Assembly (NCBI GenBank): GCA_009602725.1
Contig: WELB01000090.1
Span: 474,179 to 538,178 of the forward strand
Direction: 5' to 3'
Length of the DNA stretch: 64,000 nt
Origin: Spirogloea muscicola
Taxonomy: Eukaryota; Streptophyta; Zygnematophyceae; Spirogloeales; Spirogloeaceae
Both the position numbers and the translations under genes were made by a program. A model generated the notes under the pieces. It did not search any database, had not been told where the DNA came from, and saw only the letters and a program-made list of their open reading frames with translations. Each line of letters begins with the position of its first letter. Position 1 is the first letter of the stretch. Positions 60,889 through 64,000 of this stretch are shown here, in pieces.

Positions 60889-63800
60889 TCACGGCGTGAG
60901 TCGCTGGGGGTCACGCGGGAACATGGAGGTCTTGCGGATGTTGTTGAGGTTGCAGAAGAGCATCGCAACACGCTCAAGGCCAACACCGCAGCCACCATGA
61001 GGTGGTGCACCGCAGCTGCCCCCCTCACAAGGAAACCAGCAGATTGACCGTCAGAACTAGGTAAAATCGTTTGTTTGCTATCTAAACAACCTAGGGCCTT
61101 GCGCTTCCTAGGCAGTTACTCTTATGTCACAGTTACTTTGCATTGTGCATTGAAGGAGTGACTTCGTCAACATTCCTTCGGGCCCAACGTTTAGGTGCCG
61201 TAGAGTCTTAGTTCTATAGTCAGGACTCTTAGAAAAGACGAGCAGGTCGTGCTGTTGTTGGTGGCAGCAGAGGTAAGCTTGCCTGAAAGATTCGATATAG
61301 GACGCAATACTGTCAACCTCAATGCCACATTCTTCTGCGCGTTTCGTCAGCAGCTGTGGCTCATGGATGCGCTGAGCGCCTGAGATGATCTCCTCGCCTG
61401 CACATTTCCGTGATTAATCAGCCACTAGGACCGAGCAAATTCAGTAGAATTGTCACTGGCACTTTCCCAGCAAAAACGAGCACTGGCGGAGGTACCCTGA
61501 TCATGTGAAAACCAGAAGCCACCAAAGCCTTGACAAATTATCTCAACTCTTGAAGGCACTGAATGCTGACCGCGTATGAAGATGTCAAAGGAGTTGGTGT
61601 AGCGAGGATCGTCAGCACACGGCATGGTGTAGAAGGGCCGCGCTGCGAGCGGGTACCGGTGCAGGATGTACAATTCTGTGCCATACCTGCACCGAGAGGC
61701 ATAGCCGGTCAGGCGTCCAAGAGGGGCATGTCAGTCAATCAAGCTCAGCTGCACCATTCGCCAAGCCCGGGGCTTGTCTCTGACAACCACCCCCATCCTG
61801 GAACAATACATGAAGAGAAGGGGCCAGCAAGGCTGCCAACAGACAGTTGCGCTCACTCACTTGGCCTTGACAAGCTCGCCAAGCTGACGCTCAGTCTCGG
61901 TGCTCAGGTCGCCAAGTGGGTCAGCATCGATCCCCGCCTCCTGGAGCACAGAACCGCATCCAGACGCTGATGTGAGTGGGGGCAACAATAGAGCTTTGAC
62001 GAACCAATTACAAAGGCATAGTAATAAGTCAAATACAAACTGACGAGACAGATATGTAAGTCGAGCTGAAGTCACGCCTATCTCAACGGAACAGGCGATT
62101 GAGTGATACTGGCAACCAGACTCACCTTGAGCAGCTCAATACCTTCTGCGAAGGTCAGTCTCAGTGTCTCTCTGAGGTACTGCACATTCAGAATCCATTG
62201 CAAGACATACTTAGACCACTGGCAACTCATTTGCAGCGCCATCCTCAGTAATACAACCCACCTTATTGTGATGCATCAACTGATCAGGGAACCTCCCTTG
62301 CTGCGGCCTTGCTTTCCAACACAGGTGTTTGTTGGAGAACTTCGCCGACCTTGAGAGGCTCAAATGGGTACTGCCTCGCAATAGCCTGCAGCTCCGCCTG
62401 CAACCGCTCGTTGAGGGCGTCGAACATGCCAACAAAAAGCTTGTCCAGGACATCTAGTACCTGCGGCCACACAGCCGGAACAGGAGCCAGACGGACCGGG
62501 CCTCAGCAGCTCAGCAGCGACACGGTCAGGATTTGCGACCAATTTCAGATGTCAGGGTTTGCAACTGAAGCTCTGGTACTGCAAGGCTCTTAATTGCACA
62601 CTTGACGCTTGGGTTATGCTAAGCTGCAGGGATGCCAGGGGAGCTGCTTTTTGCGGCACCTCAAAGTAGTGCTCCAGAATCTCCATCTCCATGTCAAGGC
62701 CCGTGAACTCGCACAGGTGACGGTGCGTGAACGAGTCCTCGGCGCGGAAGACAGGGCCGACCTCGAACACACGGCCGAAATCGGCGCAGATGGCCATCTG
62801 CTTGTACAGCTGCGGCGACTGCGCGAGGCACGCTGGGCGGCCCTTGTAGTCGAGCGTGAAGACAGAGGCGCCCCCCTCGCTCGCGCCCGCAATCAGCTTC
62901 GGGGTGTGGATCTCCACAAAACCGTCGCGAGCTAGGTAGTCACGGAAGAGCTGTCGGTGCAGGAGGAGGAGAAGGTCACAGCCGACGGCGTGAGAATCGG
63001 CTGAGAGCAGGCAATGGCACAATGAGCTCAGATGAGCGCAGCTGGCATCAGAGATCAGCTTGCTGTCACCTGGCAAATGGCAGACTGGATGCGGAAGATG
63101 GCCTGGTTTGCGGGCGTCCGGAGGTCCAAGTAGCGATGGTTGAGGCGCGTGTCCTGGCCGACGCGCACGTACTGCACGCCCTCCTGCTCGAAGTCCAGCT
63201 CGCTGCGTGCGGCGTCCTCGATGCTTAGCGGCAGCGCCGGCACGGCCCGGCTTACTGCGAAGACCTTGCGCACATGTATCTCGACCTGTCCCGGGCCCGC
63301 CAGCGCCGCCGTCGGAGCCCTCAGTGCTGATCAACCATGGCCAATCGGCGGCGCATCACCGGCGGTGCTGCCGGCGAAGCGCGCGCGCGCACCTGCTGCG
63401 TCGTGGCCTCGATGGGCTGCCCCGGGTCGACGAGCTCGCCCTCGACGTCGACGATGGACTCGCGTGTGAGGCCGGACGCGTACTTGACCATGCCACGGCT
63501 CACGGCGGCGCTCTGAAACAGCACGCACTGCACCGTGACGCCGCGCTGCCGCAGCACCAGGAACGCGCCCTTGCCCTTGGCGCGCACCGCGTGCACGCGC
63601 CCGCGCACGAGCACGCCGGCGCCCGCCGCAGCACGGCCGCTGGCCCCCAGCGCCGCGACGGGCGTCCAGGCGCGCCCCGACACGCCGCCGCTCTGCAGGT
63701 CCGCCAGCGGGACGTCGCCGTAGTTCGCCGCCAGCGGGTCCTCGCCGTCGTCGTCGTCCCTGGCCGCCGCTGCCAAGGCAAGGCCGAGCGCAGCGCGACA

Positions 63801-64000
63801 GCCACCGGCTGCCGTGAGGCCCCGGAGTTCTGACATAGACAAAACCCCAAGCCCTATGGCAACTGGCGCGCCCGTTTGCGGCGGCGGCGGCGGCGGCGTA
63901 CCGGCGGCCTGCGCCTGTGCCTGGCGCGCAGCGAGGCGCTCCGCCTTCTTCGCCGCCTTGGGGTCCACCTTCTTCGCCGCCGCCTCCGGCGGCCCCGCCT
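60889..64000 (-). CDS. Aspartyl-tRNA synthetase, eukaryotic cytosolic type (5' partial)
   Basis: Class II enzyme charging tRNA-Asp. The gene runs off the right edge: [20 protein letters not shown] is the basic Lys/Ala-rich N-terminal extension typical of eukaryotic cytosolic AspRS. Next come the anticodon-binding OB fold (about 63749-63393, [20 protein letters not shown] and [12 protein letters not shown]), then [20 protein letters not shown] (63290-63071). Catalytic parts: [40 protein letters not shown] with [13 protein letters not shown] (motif 2; 62957-62663), [20 protein letters not shown] (62463-62358), [25 protein letters not shown] (about 61670), [13 protein letters not shown] (about 61380) and motif 3 [15 protein letters not shown], ending [10 protein letters not shown]. 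All three class II motifs are seen. No plastid leader is visible in the window. Exon edges are approximate. Confidence 0.95.

Overview
This window reads as nuclear DNA from a green-lineage eukaryote, most likely a green alga (chlorophyte or early-branching streptophyte). The genes are cut by many short spliceosomal introns. GC-rich first exons encode Ala/Arg/Ser-rich presequences that look like plastid transit peptides. Several genes belong to plant or algal families (PLATZ factor, plant-type BAR protein with a Pro-rich tail, plastid-type proteases). Degenerate TTTAGGG-like repeats occur. I cannot name the species. All gene models were assembled by eye from splice consensus, reading-frame phase and remembered family motifs; no search was run.

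Layout. 1-4981 (+): 3' part of a BAR-domain protein. 5719-9033 (-): secreted, probably GPI-anchored beta-propeller protein. About 9.1-13.4 kb: LINE-derived and hairpin-bearing repeats, then unannotated AT-richer DNA. 13464-16355 (-): intron-bearing lytic transglycosylase of the MltB family, interrupted by an assembly gap. 16.5-20.7 kb: head-to-head reverse-transcriptase relics and more repeats. About 21.3-22.1 kb (+): small membrane protein. 22363-26144 (-): plastid-type protein joining a peptide-deformylase-like domain to an FtsH-type M41 peptidase. 26.3-34.4 kb: repeat island (truncated LINE ends, hairpin repeats, a broken copia element). 35164-36694 (+): PLATZ zinc-binding protein. 38432-43028 (+): CWF19/CwfJ splicing factor. 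43754-46647 (-): oxysterol-binding-protein-related protein. About 47.7-49.1 kb (+): unrecognised protein. 49968-52296 (+): aquaporin with a plastid-like presequence. About 52.96-54.4 kb (+): plastid LEA-like protein. 55753-59581 (-): ABCE1/RLI1. 60889 to beyond 64000 (-): cytosolic-type aspartyl-tRNA synthetase.

How the genes relate. There are no operons. Several neighbours converge (4981/5719, 22097/22363, 43028/43754, 54419/55753). ABCE1 and AspRS, both translation genes, lie in tandem. Several products look plastid- or envelope-related: the MltB-like enzyme, the deformylase-like/M41 fusion, the aquaporin and the LEA-like protein. The most striking items are the deformylase-like/M41 fusion with a lost metal site, the intron-containing peptidoglycan lytic transglycosylase, and repeated use of GC-AG introns.
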